A stretch of 64,000 nucleotides of DNA. Source: an uncultured Verrucomicrobia subdivision 3 bacterium (GTDB taxonomy: Bacteria; Verrucomicrobiota; Verrucomicrobiia; Limisphaerales; DASXHY01). Positions 20,377 through 27,450 of the stretch are shown here, one piece after another (the first letter of the stretch is position 1; each line of letters opens with the position of its first letter). Location: NCBI GenBank assembly GCA_937890005.1, contig CALBZA010000034.1, positions 1-64,000 of the forward strand, given 5' to 3'. The notes below the pieces were generated by a model that had not been told where the DNA came from, did no database searches, and saw nothing but the letters and a program-made list of their open reading frames with translations. A program made the position numbers and the translations under genes.

Positions 20377-20952
20377 ATGCGAAAAATCGGGTTGTATGGC
20401 GGTTCATTCGATCCCGTGCACTCCGGGCATTTGCTCGTTGCATCTGCGGCTCGGGAGGAGTTGGGGCTGGACCGGATGTTTTTTATCCCGGCCCAACAGT
20501 CTCCGTTCAAGCCCGATGCCAGGCCAGCTCCTGCGACGGAGCGCATTCGGCTTTTGCGTCTCGCACTGGCGGGTCAAAGCTGGTGCGAAATCGATCTTCA
20601 AGAAATCGAGCGGGGAGGCGTCTCATATACGATCGATACGTTGCGGAGTTATGCGACGAGGTTTCCCGATACGCAGTTGTTTTACCTGATCGGCGGAGAT
20701 CATGTTCGAACGTTGCCGAACTGGCGTGCGGCCGAAGAACTGGCTCGATTGGCGGAATTCGTGATTATCCCGCGGCCCGGCGAGGAACGTGTCGAATTCC
20801 CAGCCGGTTTTCGAGGACAATATCTTGTCGGCATCCCCTTCGCGGTTTCATCATCGCAGATTCGAACGCGGATTCGGAGTCGTCTTCCCATCGACAACCT
20901 CGTTCCGGAGACCGTTGCAGAAGCGATTCATAACAATCGGCTTTATCTTTAG
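20377..20952 (+). CDS. nadD: Nicotinate-nucleotide adenylyltransferase
   Basis: 191 residues from the ATG at 20377 (MRKIGLYGGSFDPVHSGHL); the frame opens at 20344 but the family always begins at this beta strand. It transfers AMP from ATP to nicotinate mononucleotide in NAD synthesis. Markers are GGSFDPVHSGHL (the HxGH-type nucleotide-binding motif), FIPAQQSPFKP, GGVSYTIDTL, YLIGGDHV and the ISSTxIR-type FAVSSSQIRTRI. It is followed after 25 bases by rsfS, the standard nadD-rsfS pair. Confidence 0.96.
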   Translation: MRKIGLYGGSFDPVHSGHLLVASAAREELGLDRMFFIPAQQSPFKPDARPAPATERIRLLRLALAGQSWCEIDLQEIERGGVSYTIDTLRSYATRFPDTQLFYLIGGDHVRTLPNWRAAEELARLAEFVIIPRPGEERVEFPAGFRGQYLVGIPFAVSSSQIRTRIRSRLPIDNLVPETVAEAIHNNRLYL

Positions 20953-20977
20953 TTGCTGCTGGGGCAACTTGCCGGCG

Positions 20978-21358
20978 ATGGATTCAAAGAAACTGGCTCT
21001 TCTCTGCCGCGAACTGGCAGACAACCGAAAGGCGGAAAACATCACGATCCTCGACGTACGTGAACTGTCCTCCGTGACCGACTATTTCGTGATCGCCTCA
21101 GGAAGCAGTGAGCCGCATTTGCGCGCTGTAGTGGATGAAATCACTGAGAAGCTTCGCGCTGAATACGATCTCAGACCTCGCGCGGTGGATGGCGCTCTTC
21201 AGACAGCGTGGATCGTCCTCGATTACTTCGACGTGATCGTGCATGTCATGCGCCAGGACGTGCGTGAAAAGTACGACCTGGAGACGCTATGGGGAGATGC
21301 ACCGCGCGTTAAGCCGAGAAAAACAACTGCGAAACGAAAACAGAATCCAGAAGCGTAG
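20978..21358 (+). CDS. rsfS: Ribosomal silencing factor RsfS
   Basis: 126 residues from the ATG at 20978 (MDSKKLALLCRELADNRKAEN). RsfS binds uL14 and blocks subunit joining under starvation. Conserved blocks are ILDVRELSSVTDYFVIASGSS, LRAVVDEI, DGALQTAWIVLDYFDVIVHVM and the closing REKYDLETLWGDAP. A basic tail of about 15 residues (KPRKTTAKRKQ) follows. It is co-transcribed with nadD and convergent with the PUR-domain gene. Confidence 0.96.
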   Translation: MDSKKLALLCRELADNRKAENITILDVRELSSVTDYFVIASGSSEPHLRAVVDEITEKLRAEYDLRPRAVDGALQTAWIVLDYFDVIVHVMRQDVREKYDLETLWGDAPRVKPRKTTAKRKQNPEA

Positions 21359-21407
21359 CAGCTAAAGGTTCTCCGGTTGAAGAGGTCCGAGAAAACAGGG
21401 CGATCGG

Positions 21408-21692
21408 TCAGGGTTTGGGAGGAGTTTCAGCAGCGGTCTTGACCATCTCGTCCAGAAGCTTCTTGAAATCCTCAAGTCCTGGAGCGGGGATAATGATGGT
21501 ATCGCGCCGTCCACCTACGTCCTCAGTGATGCGCAGGAACCGTCCTCGGGGATTCTCTTTCAACGTGAAAACGAACATTTTCCGTTCAATTTGAATCCGA
21601 TCCGTCTTCAGAGTCTCTTCATTAACGGGAGGCTTCGGCGTGCCGTAAGGAGGGCGATTGCCGTACGGCGAGGGTCGTTCATTAGAGATCAT
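21408..21692 (-). CDS. PUR-domain (DUF3276) nucleic-acid-binding protein
   Basis: 94 residues. A Pro-rich N-terminal 25 residues precede one PUR repeat: ERKMFVFTLKENPRGRFLRI, EDVGGRRDTIIIP and GLEDFKKLLDEMV. Single-repeat PUR proteins in Bacteroidetes, spirochaetes and Verrucomicrobia bind single-stranded DNA or RNA as dimers. Its role here is not known. It lies 72 bases downstream of the membrane protein gene on the same strand and may be the last gene of the sigma-factor transcript. Confidence 0.85.
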   Translation of the reverse strand: MISNERPSPYGNRPPYGTPKPPVNEETLKTDRIQIERKMFVFTLKENPRGRFLRITEDVGGRRDTIIIPAPGLEDFKKLLDEMVKTAAETPPKP

Positions 21693-21764
21693 ACATATTC
21701 CCGTAAGACGCCCCGAGGCGCCCTTTGGTTCATGGCTATACGTTTGACGATAACCCCAGAACGG

Positions 21765-22304
21765 TCAACCCCGGAATTTTACGGAACTCACAAATCGCGG
21801 AGTATCAGAGGGATTGGTGAGTTTCCAGAAATGAAACCCCAATCCGACGATCATTACGCAGTTTCCTGTCAGAACAAGAAGACGCCATCGATTGAATGAG
21901 CGGGCGGCGGATTCCCGTTCCTCAGAGGTCACCTTCGCCGAAAACCGGGTGGTGTGAAGAGACTTCAGATGAGGCTGCATCAGCTTGCCCCCCATGATGC
22001 CGTACAGCAAGAGACCCAACGTCAGTAAAAGCGGGAGTTTTTTCGATGAAGGACGCCCCAGATAAAGCCATTCCACCGCCAGATGCAGCAACGCAATGAG
22101 GGCGCAAACGACCGAGAACTGAAAAAAACTTGAAAGGAGGATGTTGTGGATGGCTGGGGAAAAATAGGGAAAATTTCGGGGCTGGAGCAGCGAGACCATT
22201 TCTCTCGAAGCCACCGAGGAACTTGCAACCGCGGTGAAGAAAAAAGTGCCGCCGAGCCAGATCGCGCCATTGAACACCCCGATCAATCGCAAGAGACCAA
22301 TCAC
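21765..22304 (-). CDS. DUF4149-like inner-membrane protein
   Basis: 179 residues with four predicted membrane segments: LLRLIGVFNGAIWLGGTFFF, FFQFSVVCALIALLHLAV, LLLTLGLLLYGIMGG and LLVLTGNCVMIVGLGFHF. The spacing and a polar loop before the last segment (SEERESAARSFNRWRLL) resemble DUF4149/TMEM205-type proteins of unknown function. It follows the ECF sigma gene by 74 bases on the same strand. No catalytic residues are obvious. Confidence 0.7.
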   Translation of the reverse strand: MIGLLRLIGVFNGAIWLGGTFFFTAVASSSVASREMVSLLQPRNFPYFSPAIHNILLSSFFQFSVVCALIALLHLAVEWLYLGRPSSKKLPLLLTLGLLLYGIMGGKLMQPHLKSLHTTRFSAKVTSEERESAARSFNRWRLLVLTGNCVMIVGLGFHFWKLTNPSDTPRFVSSVKFRG

Positions 22305-22378
22305 GTCGTGACGTTAGGCAAAAGGAGAAATGCTGCCAAGCTTGATTGCAAGACGTCGCGCCTTCACAAGCTGCCGGT

Positions 22379-23008
22379 TCAGATCAAACCCTGGTTGAGA
22401 GCTTCCACTTCGTTGCGGATCATTTCCACGATCCGGTGCTTTGCCAGGTAAACCTGATTCACCGGCACCTGAAACATGGTGGCAACCTTTTCCGGAGCCC
22501 AGTTCTTGTTCACGTAAAGATCGAAGATTTGATATTTCTCGGGATCGATCTTGCGCTTCACGCGTTGAATCGCGGCCTGGACGAGGCTGTTTTCCCATTC
22601 CTGATTCCAGAGTTGATCGAGGCCGTTGATTGCAGGATCGGGAACTTTTTCAACGGCCCGCGTGCCCGTGGCTGTGGCTGTCACCGGATTGTTGTGGAGC
22701 GCCGGGTCGCGCTTCCGGAATTCGTCTGCAATCCTCCAGCGGGTCATCGTGAACAGCCACGATTTGAACGATCCGAGGCTGGGATCGTATTTGAAGGTCG
22801 GCATGTGGCGGGCGACGGTCACGACTGTTTCCTGCAGAACATCGTGGGCCTCGGCATCCGAAAGGCCTGCCTTTTTGGCGAGCTTCAGAATGAGGCGGGA
22901 GTAGATGTCATAGAAATCCTGCCAGCTCTTCTGATCTTCCAGATCTTTCAGCCGGTTGATTAATGACGCCCGGGTAGGAATCAACTCGTCCTTCGCCATA
23001 GCAGCCAC
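22379..23008 (-). CDS. ECF-type RNA polymerase sigma factor
   Basis: 209 residues. Region 2 (WQDFYDIYSRLILKLAKKAG, EAHDVLQETVVTVARHM, GSFKSWLFTMTRWRIAD) and region 4 (EKYQIFDLYVNKNWAPEKVA, VNQVYLAKHRIVEMI) are present, and region 3 is absent, as in ECF sigma factors. The linker with ALHNNPVTATATGTRAVE is typical of the expanded Planctomycetes/Verrucomicrobia ECF groups. No anti-sigma factor is adjacent, unless the downstream DUF4149-like membrane protein serves as one, which is speculation. It is divergent from ychF. An in-frame ATG at 22999 is an alternative start. Confidence 0.9.
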   Translation of the reverse strand: MAAMAKDELIPTRASLINRLKDLEDQKSWQDFYDIYSRLILKLAKKAGLSDAEAHDVLQETVVTVARHMPTFKYDPSLGSFKSWLFTMTRWRIADEFRKRDPALHNNPVTATATGTRAVEKVPDPAINGLDQLWNQEWENSLVQAAIQRVKRKIDPEKYQIFDLYVNKNWAPEKVATMFQVPVNQVYLAKHRIVEMIRNEVEALNQGLI

Positions 23009-23125
23009 AGTAATGGATTGTCAGGTTCCCCGTAGCAATATCATTCGAAAGAATTCAACCTTGTTTTAACGGCGGAACCCGAGCAGTGTTATCGGACCGT
23101 TTTCCCCGCGCGTGGGATTCTTTTT

Positions 23126-24229
23126 ATGCTTAGAGCTGGAATTGTAGGCTTGCCCAATGTGGGCAAATCCACCTTGTTCAACGCCGTCACCCGCACCCGA
23201 AAGGCCGAGGCGGCGAATTATCCTTTCTGCACCATCGACCCCAACGTCGGCATCGTGACCGTTCCCGACCCGCGGCTCGAACCACTCTCAAAGGTCGCCA
23301 AAACATCCGTCATTGTCCCGGCTGCGATTGAGTTTGTGGACATCGCCGGACTGGTCCAAGGCGCGGCCCAGGGGGAAGGGCTTGGCAACAAGTTCCTCAG
23401 CCACATTCGGGAGGTGGACGCCATCGTCCAGGTTGTCCGCTGCTTTGAAGATGCGGATGTCCATCACGTGTCCGGAAGTGTTGATCCGGTGCGGGACATC
23501 GAAGTGATCAACACGGAGCTGGTGCTCGCAGATATGGATGCCGTCAAGAAGCGTCGGGAACGTATCGCCAAGGAAGTCAAACGTGGTGAAAAGACAGCGG
23601 TGGCCGAAGATGCGGTGTTGGCCAAACTTGAACCTGCCTTAAACGAAGGCCGTCCGGCGCTGACGGTTTCCCTTACGCCTGAGGAAAAGGCGATCTCCAA
23701 ACCCTTTTTCCTGCTCACCGACAAGCCGACCATTTTCGCCTGCAATGTGAAGGAGTCGGAACTCGCTGCCGGCGACAAGAATTCCTACGTCCAGAAAGTT
23801 CAGGAGTACGTCAAAACGCATCTCGCGTGCGAAGCGGTCGTGATCAGCGCACAGATTGAAAGCGATCTGATCGATCTCGCTCCCGAGGAGGCCCGAGCGT
23901 TTCTGAAGGAATTGGGAGTGGAAGAGAGCGGTGTCGGGCAGCTTATTCGCGCGACCTACCACCTGCTCGGCCTTCGCACCTATTTCACTGCAGGCGAGAA
24001 GGAGGTCCGGGCCTGGACCATCCATGCCGGTGATACGGCTCCAAAAGCTGCCGGGGTGATTCACAGCGATTTCGAACGCGGATTCATCAAGGCAGAAACC
24101 GTTGCCTATGACGACCTGATGAAGTGCGGTTCGGTGGCCGCTGCGCGGGAGAAGGGGCTTTACCGGATGGAAGGCAAGGAATACGTCGTTCAGGACGGGG
24201 ACGTGATGCTGTTCAAATTCAACGTTTGA
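23126..24229 (+). CDS. ychF: Redox-regulated ATPase/GTPase YchF (Obg family)
   Basis: 367 residues, the standard YchF length. GLPNVGKSTLFNAVT is the P-loop, the G3 region reads DIAGLVQGAAQGEGLGNKFL, and CNVKE replaces the NKxD specificity motif so that ATP is preferred. The C-terminal TGS domain includes TYFTAGEKEVRAWTI and FERGFIKAETVAYDDL. It associates with ribosomes and the translation stress response. It is divergent from the ECF sigma gene; pth, its partner in many bacteria, is not next to it. Confidence 0.97.
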   Translation: MLRAGIVGLPNVGKSTLFNAVTRTRKAEAANYPFCTIDPNVGIVTVPDPRLEPLSKVAKTSVIVPAAIEFVDIAGLVQGAAQGEGLGNKFLSHIREVDAIVQVVRCFEDADVHHVSGSVDPVRDIEVINTELVLADMDAVKKRRERIAKEVKRGEKTAVAEDAVLAKLEPALNEGRPALTVSLTPEEKAISKPFFLLTDKPTIFACNVKESELAAGDKNSYVQKVQEYVKTHLACEAVVISAQIESDLIDLAPEEARAFLKELGVEESGVGQLIRATYHLLGLRTYFTAGEKEVRAWTIHAGDTAPKAAGVIHSDFERGFIKAETVAYDDLMKCGSVAAAREKGLYRMEGKEYVVQDGDVMLFKFNV

Positions 24230-24466
24230 ACGGGCAGTAAATTTTTGAAAGCGGCGGCGGTTCTCATTTTTCATCGCTCTCTGCAAAGCAACTCACTGGA
24301 CAATGCCTTCTGCTTCGCCGCAGAGTTCGGGCGTTCCTGTATTCTTTGAGTGGCTCGAAGCTGCTGCTGAGTCTAAGCGGTCGGCCGAGGTCCCTACATC
24401 AATTGGTGTAAACCGTTTTGGTTACTGTTTCGAATCAGCAACGAAAAGTTAAGATCACGCCAGCCC

Positions 24467-25222
24467 ATGAAAAATAACTCCCATTTCTCCATGCGCTCCA
24501 AAGCGTTCACTCTGATCGAACTGTTGGTGGTGATTGCGATCATTGCGATCCTTGCTTCGTTGCTGCTGCCAGCGCTTTCAAACGCAAAGGAACGTGCGCG
24601 AAGAGCAAAAGACATCAGCAACCTGCGGCAGCTGGGAGTCGCTTGCTTCACTTATGCTTCCGAAAACAAGGACAAGCTGCCTTCAGGAGTTCAGGATGGT
24701 GACTGGCCTCATGACCTTTCCCGAGCCAATGCAGACCTCTACATTGGGGCTGGCGCTTCCCCGAAGATTTTTTACTGCGCCGGTCTCCTGTCGAGCGTGA
24801 ACGAGCAGGAGGCTTTGGGACCCCGGGGACCGGGGCTGACCAGTTGGTGGGATTTCAACGCAAATCGTAGAATTGTTGGCTACGGTTTGATGATCAAGCA
24901 GGCGGCAAACGACACTCGGACCGGAATCAATGGGGGGCGGTTCTATTCTAAATTGACGGAGACCAACAATCCTTCTGATGCCGAAATCATCGTCGACGAA
25001 GTCATGTCGATGACCGACACGAAGCCTTACAATTTCGTCGTTCCCAGCGGCAATGTGCCATCAACTTACGGAGGCGCGTATCGCCCCCCGCATCGAGAAA
25101 AGAATATGCCTTCCGGTGGCTCGATCCTCTTTTTGGATGGGCATTCTTCCTGGCGCCGATTCATCGAAATGCAGCCGAAGTTCAGGGCTCCCTCAAGCAG
25201 TCAGCCGTTCTATTTCTACTGA
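24467..25222 (+). CDS. Pseudopilin-like protein with H-DG type C-terminus
   Basis: 251 residues. MRSKAFTLIELLVVIAIIA follows an 8-residue leader, with the prepilin cleavage site between Ala and Phe instead of the usual Gly and Phe. LLPALSNAKERARRAKDISNL and LGVACFTYASENKDKLP follow as in the other two copies. The C-terminal SILFLDGHSSWRRF has the DG motif, but the preceding His (HREKNMPSGGS) is further away than the canonical nine residues. It is a lone gene with no secretion apparatus beside it and converges with the lipoprotein gene, with 3 bases between stops. Confidence 0.85.
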   Translation: MKNNSHFSMRSKAFTLIELLVVIAIIAILASLLLPALSNAKERARRAKDISNLRQLGVACFTYASENKDKLPSGVQDGDWPHDLSRANADLYIGAGASPKIFYCAGLLSSVNEQEALGPRGPGLTSWWDFNANRRIVGYGLMIKQAANDTRTGINGGRFYSKLTETNNPSDAEIIVDEVMSMTDTKPYNFVVPSGNVPSTYGGAYRPPHREKNMPSGGSILFLDGHSSWRRFIEMQPKFRAPSSSQPFYFY

Positions 25223-25225
25223 ACG

Positions 25226-25579
25226 TTATTCCCAATGCCCGGGCTTCCAAAACCAGCCCTTGGCTGAGGTATCTTTTTCCCAGCTGCCCGGCACCCATGT
25301 CGCTTGAGACCGAGGTCTTGCGTCCCAGTGCCCCGGAACCCAGATCCAGCGATTGTCGCCGCGCATCCAGTATCCGGAAATCCAAACAAGATTGTTGTCC
25401 GGTGCTATTCCAACGGCTTCCACTTTTTCCGGTGGGGGCGCTTCCGTGACGATGATGCGTTCCGCCGGAACGGCGACGACTGCCCGCCTGTCAGCATGAT
25501 GGGAGTGAATGCAACCGGACGTCACAATCACCAAAGCCAAAGCCAAAGCCGTCATCGCCGAGGAAAACTTTCTATACAT
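25226..25579 (-). CDS. YXWGXW-repeat lipoprotein
   Basis: The ATG at 25579 is preferred because aaagga lies 6 bases upstream; the frame is open to 25603. The lipobox is LVIVTSGC near residue 24. The mature part carries three Trp-rich repeats: LVWISGYWMRGDNRWIWVPGHW, then ATWVPGSW and GWFWKPGHWE. YXWGXW-repeat proteins of unknown function are abundant in Verrucomicrobia and Planctomycetes and are taken to sit in the cell envelope. It is convergent with the pseudopilin gene. Confidence 0.82.
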   Translation of the reverse strand: MYRKFSSAMTALALALVIVTSGCIHSHHADRRAVVAVPAERIIVTEAPPPEKVEAVGIAPDNNLVWISGYWMRGDNRWIWVPGHWDARPRSQATWVPGSWEKDTSAKGWFWKPGHWE

Positions 25580-25741
25580 CACAGGTCCTTTCGTTTCTGA
25601 CATTGCCGAACTCCGAGTGGCGTTCTGCCAGCAACCTATCGCCAGCTTTCTCCGGCTCCATAGGGAACGTTCCTACTTGGGGCAGGTCGGCCTTCGTTTG
25701 CGACAGTTGAGCTGACTGACCGGGCCTGCTATGTTCCCGCC

Positions 25742-25975
25742 ATGCCGATCTACGAGTTTCATTGCGAAAAATGTGACAGGGACAGCGAAATCCTGGTTCG
25801 CTCCAATGACTGGAAGGGAACCGAATGTCCCCACTGCGGATCGACCAAACTCGAGAAGAAGTTCTCGGTTTTTGCCTCAAGCGGCGGTTCTTCTTCCGAA
25901 GGTTCCTGCGACACCGGCGGTGGAGGCGGGGGTGGATGCGGCCGTTGCTGCGGCGGTGGACCGCACCGGCATTAA
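25742..25975 (+). CDS. FmdB-family zinc-ribbon regulatory protein
   Basis: 77 residues. MPIYEFHCEKCDRDSEILV and ECPHCGSTKLEKKFSVF give the two CxxC pairs of the FmdB zinc ribbon (PF09723-type). The tail is a Gly/Ser/Cys-rich stretch (GGGGGGGCGRCCGGGPHRH) with extra Cys and His that could bind further metal. The family is widespread and its role unclear; the FmdB name comes from a formamide-amidase regulator. The gene overlaps other open frames, but this frame carries all the conserved residues. Confidence 0.88.
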   Translation: MPIYEFHCEKCDRDSEILVRSNDWKGTECPHCGSTKLEKKFSVFASSGGSSSEGSCDTGGGGGGGCGRCCGGGPHRH

Positions 25976-25988
25976 ATGGCGAGTTTGA

Positions 25989-26666
25989 TCACTCGCAAAC
26001 GGAGGCTGCTGATATGGCCTTAAGGTTCGGAACCGCCCAATCGGGCTTGTTCCGGATCAATTCCTCCAGAGTGGCTCCGCCTGTGGCGACTGCCAGAACT
26101 TTTGCACCAATCGCCCTGGCACATCGGATATCCAACGGTGTGTCGCCGATCACAAGCACTTCGTCGCCGCGAAGCTTCTTCCCGAAAATCCGTTCACCAC
26201 GAGCTTTCGCGGCGGCCGCGATTTGATCACGGTCTTCGTGATCGTCCGCAAAGGCGCCCATCTCGAACGCATCCCAAAGCTGAAAGTGGCGCAGCTTGAT
26301 TTCCGCTCCGAGTCGGATGTTCCCTGTCAGCAGCCCAAGCATCGGCGGACTGGGCAATTGTTTCAGGTCGTAGATGAATTCCCAGATGCCGGGACATTCC
26401 TCGGTGCGGCTGGCCTCGAGGATGTGGTCCAGCCAGAATACATACCGGCTGAAGAAGCGATCGAAGTTTTCTTCCGTTGGAGAAATTTGATGATACTGGA
26501 AGAACTCGCGAACGAGGCTGGTGTCGGTTCTTCCCGCGAACTTCAGTCGTTCGAAATGATCGGTCGCACTGAACTCCGTGGCAAAAACCTTCGCGAACGC
26601 CTTCACTCCCGCACCGCCTGTGTGAACCAGCGTTCCATCAATATCGAACAACACCAGCCGAATCAT
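25989..26666 (-). CDS. HAD-superfamily phosphatase (phosphoglycolate phosphatase-like)
   Basis: 225 residues from the ATG at 26666 (MIRLVLFDIDGTLVHTGGAG). HAD motif I is DIDGTLV, motif II is LGLLTGN, the motif III lysine lies in FGKKLRGDEVLVI, and motif IV is IGDTPLDIRCARAIGA. The cap domain of about 90 residues fits type C1 phosphoglycolate phosphatases. The substrate is not determined. It is convergent with the FmdB-type gene and divergent from the pseudopilin gene at 26774. Confidence 0.88.
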   Translation of the reverse strand: MIRLVLFDIDGTLVHTGGAGVKAFAKVFATEFSATDHFERLKFAGRTDTSLVREFFQYHQISPTEENFDRFFSRYVFWLDHILEASRTEECPGIWEFIYDLKQLPSPPMLGLLTGNIRLGAEIKLRHFQLWDAFEMGAFADDHEDRDQIAAAAKARGERIFGKKLRGDEVLVIGDTPLDIRCARAIGAKVLAVATGGATLEELIRNKPDWAVPNLKAISAASVCE

Positions 26667-26773
26667 GGGCGCAGAAGCTATTGATCGCGCACGCGCAACG
26701 CAATCCTTCCAGAGAAAACCGTTGCTTTTTAAGTCCGGCACATTAGAAAAAACGGTCAGGGAAAGGGTTTGGG

Positions 26774-27433
26774 ATGAAAAAGGGCCGGGCATTTACTCTT
26801 ATCGAACTTCTTGTGGCAATCGCGCTGATCGCGATTCTCGCGGCACTGCTTCTGCCAGCACTGCATCGGGCCAGAACGAAGGCGAAGTCTGCCTTCTGCC
26901 TCAGCAACCTTCGCCAATGGGGCGTGGCAACGCACCTGTATGCTGTCGAGTGCAACGACTTTCTTCCGCCGGAGGGGACTCCAAATCCATCTGACAGCAG
27001 CACCAACTCTGGCTGGTACATTCAGCTGCCGCAAGTGATGGGACTTCCTCGCTATCACCAGATGCCGTGGCGCACCAACGCCACCATCGAGCCGGAACGT
27101 TCCGTTTGGATCTGCCCGGAGAACACCCGCCGCAGCAACGGGAACAACCTCTTCCACTACTGCCTCAATGAATACGTGAATGGAACTGGTGTCGAAAATC
27201 GACCGGTCCGGCTCGGCATGATCTCCCGGCCCGAATCCCTCGTCTGGCTGTTCGATTCGAAAAATCTGCCCGCAGTCGGCACGCCCAATTTCGTCCACAC
27301 CAACCTTCATGGTCGCGGAGCACATTTTCTCTTTCTGGATGGACACGTCAGACGCTTCCGCAGCGATGCGTACTGGAACTTTGAGGAGAACAAAGGAAGA
27401 ACGGACAATCCGGAACTGACCTGGATTCCTTAG
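26774..27433 (+). CDS. Pseudopilin-like protein with canonical H-X9-DG motif
   Basis: 219 residues. MKKGRAFTLIELLVAIALI has a 6-residue leader, then LLPALHRARTKAKSAFCLSNLRQWGVATHLYAVECNDFLPP. The C-terminal HGRGAHFLFLDGHVRRF fits the H-X9-DG pattern of prepilin-type processing-associated proteins exactly. It is shorter than the other two copies. The bases aaaggg lie upstream of the ATG. It converges with the histidine kinase gene, and nothing else of a pilus system is nearby. Confidence 0.86.
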   Translation: MKKGRAFTLIELLVAIALIAILAALLLPALHRARTKAKSAFCLSNLRQWGVATHLYAVECNDFLPPEGTPNPSDSSTNSGWYIQLPQVMGLPRYHQMPWRTNATIEPERSVWICPENTRRSNGNNLFHYCLNEYVNGTGVENRPVRLGMISRPESLVWLFDSKNLPAVGTPNFVHTNLHGRGAHFLFLDGHVRRFRSDAYWNFEENKGRTDNPELTWIP

Positions 27434-27450
27434 CTAACCGCGCGCGCTTT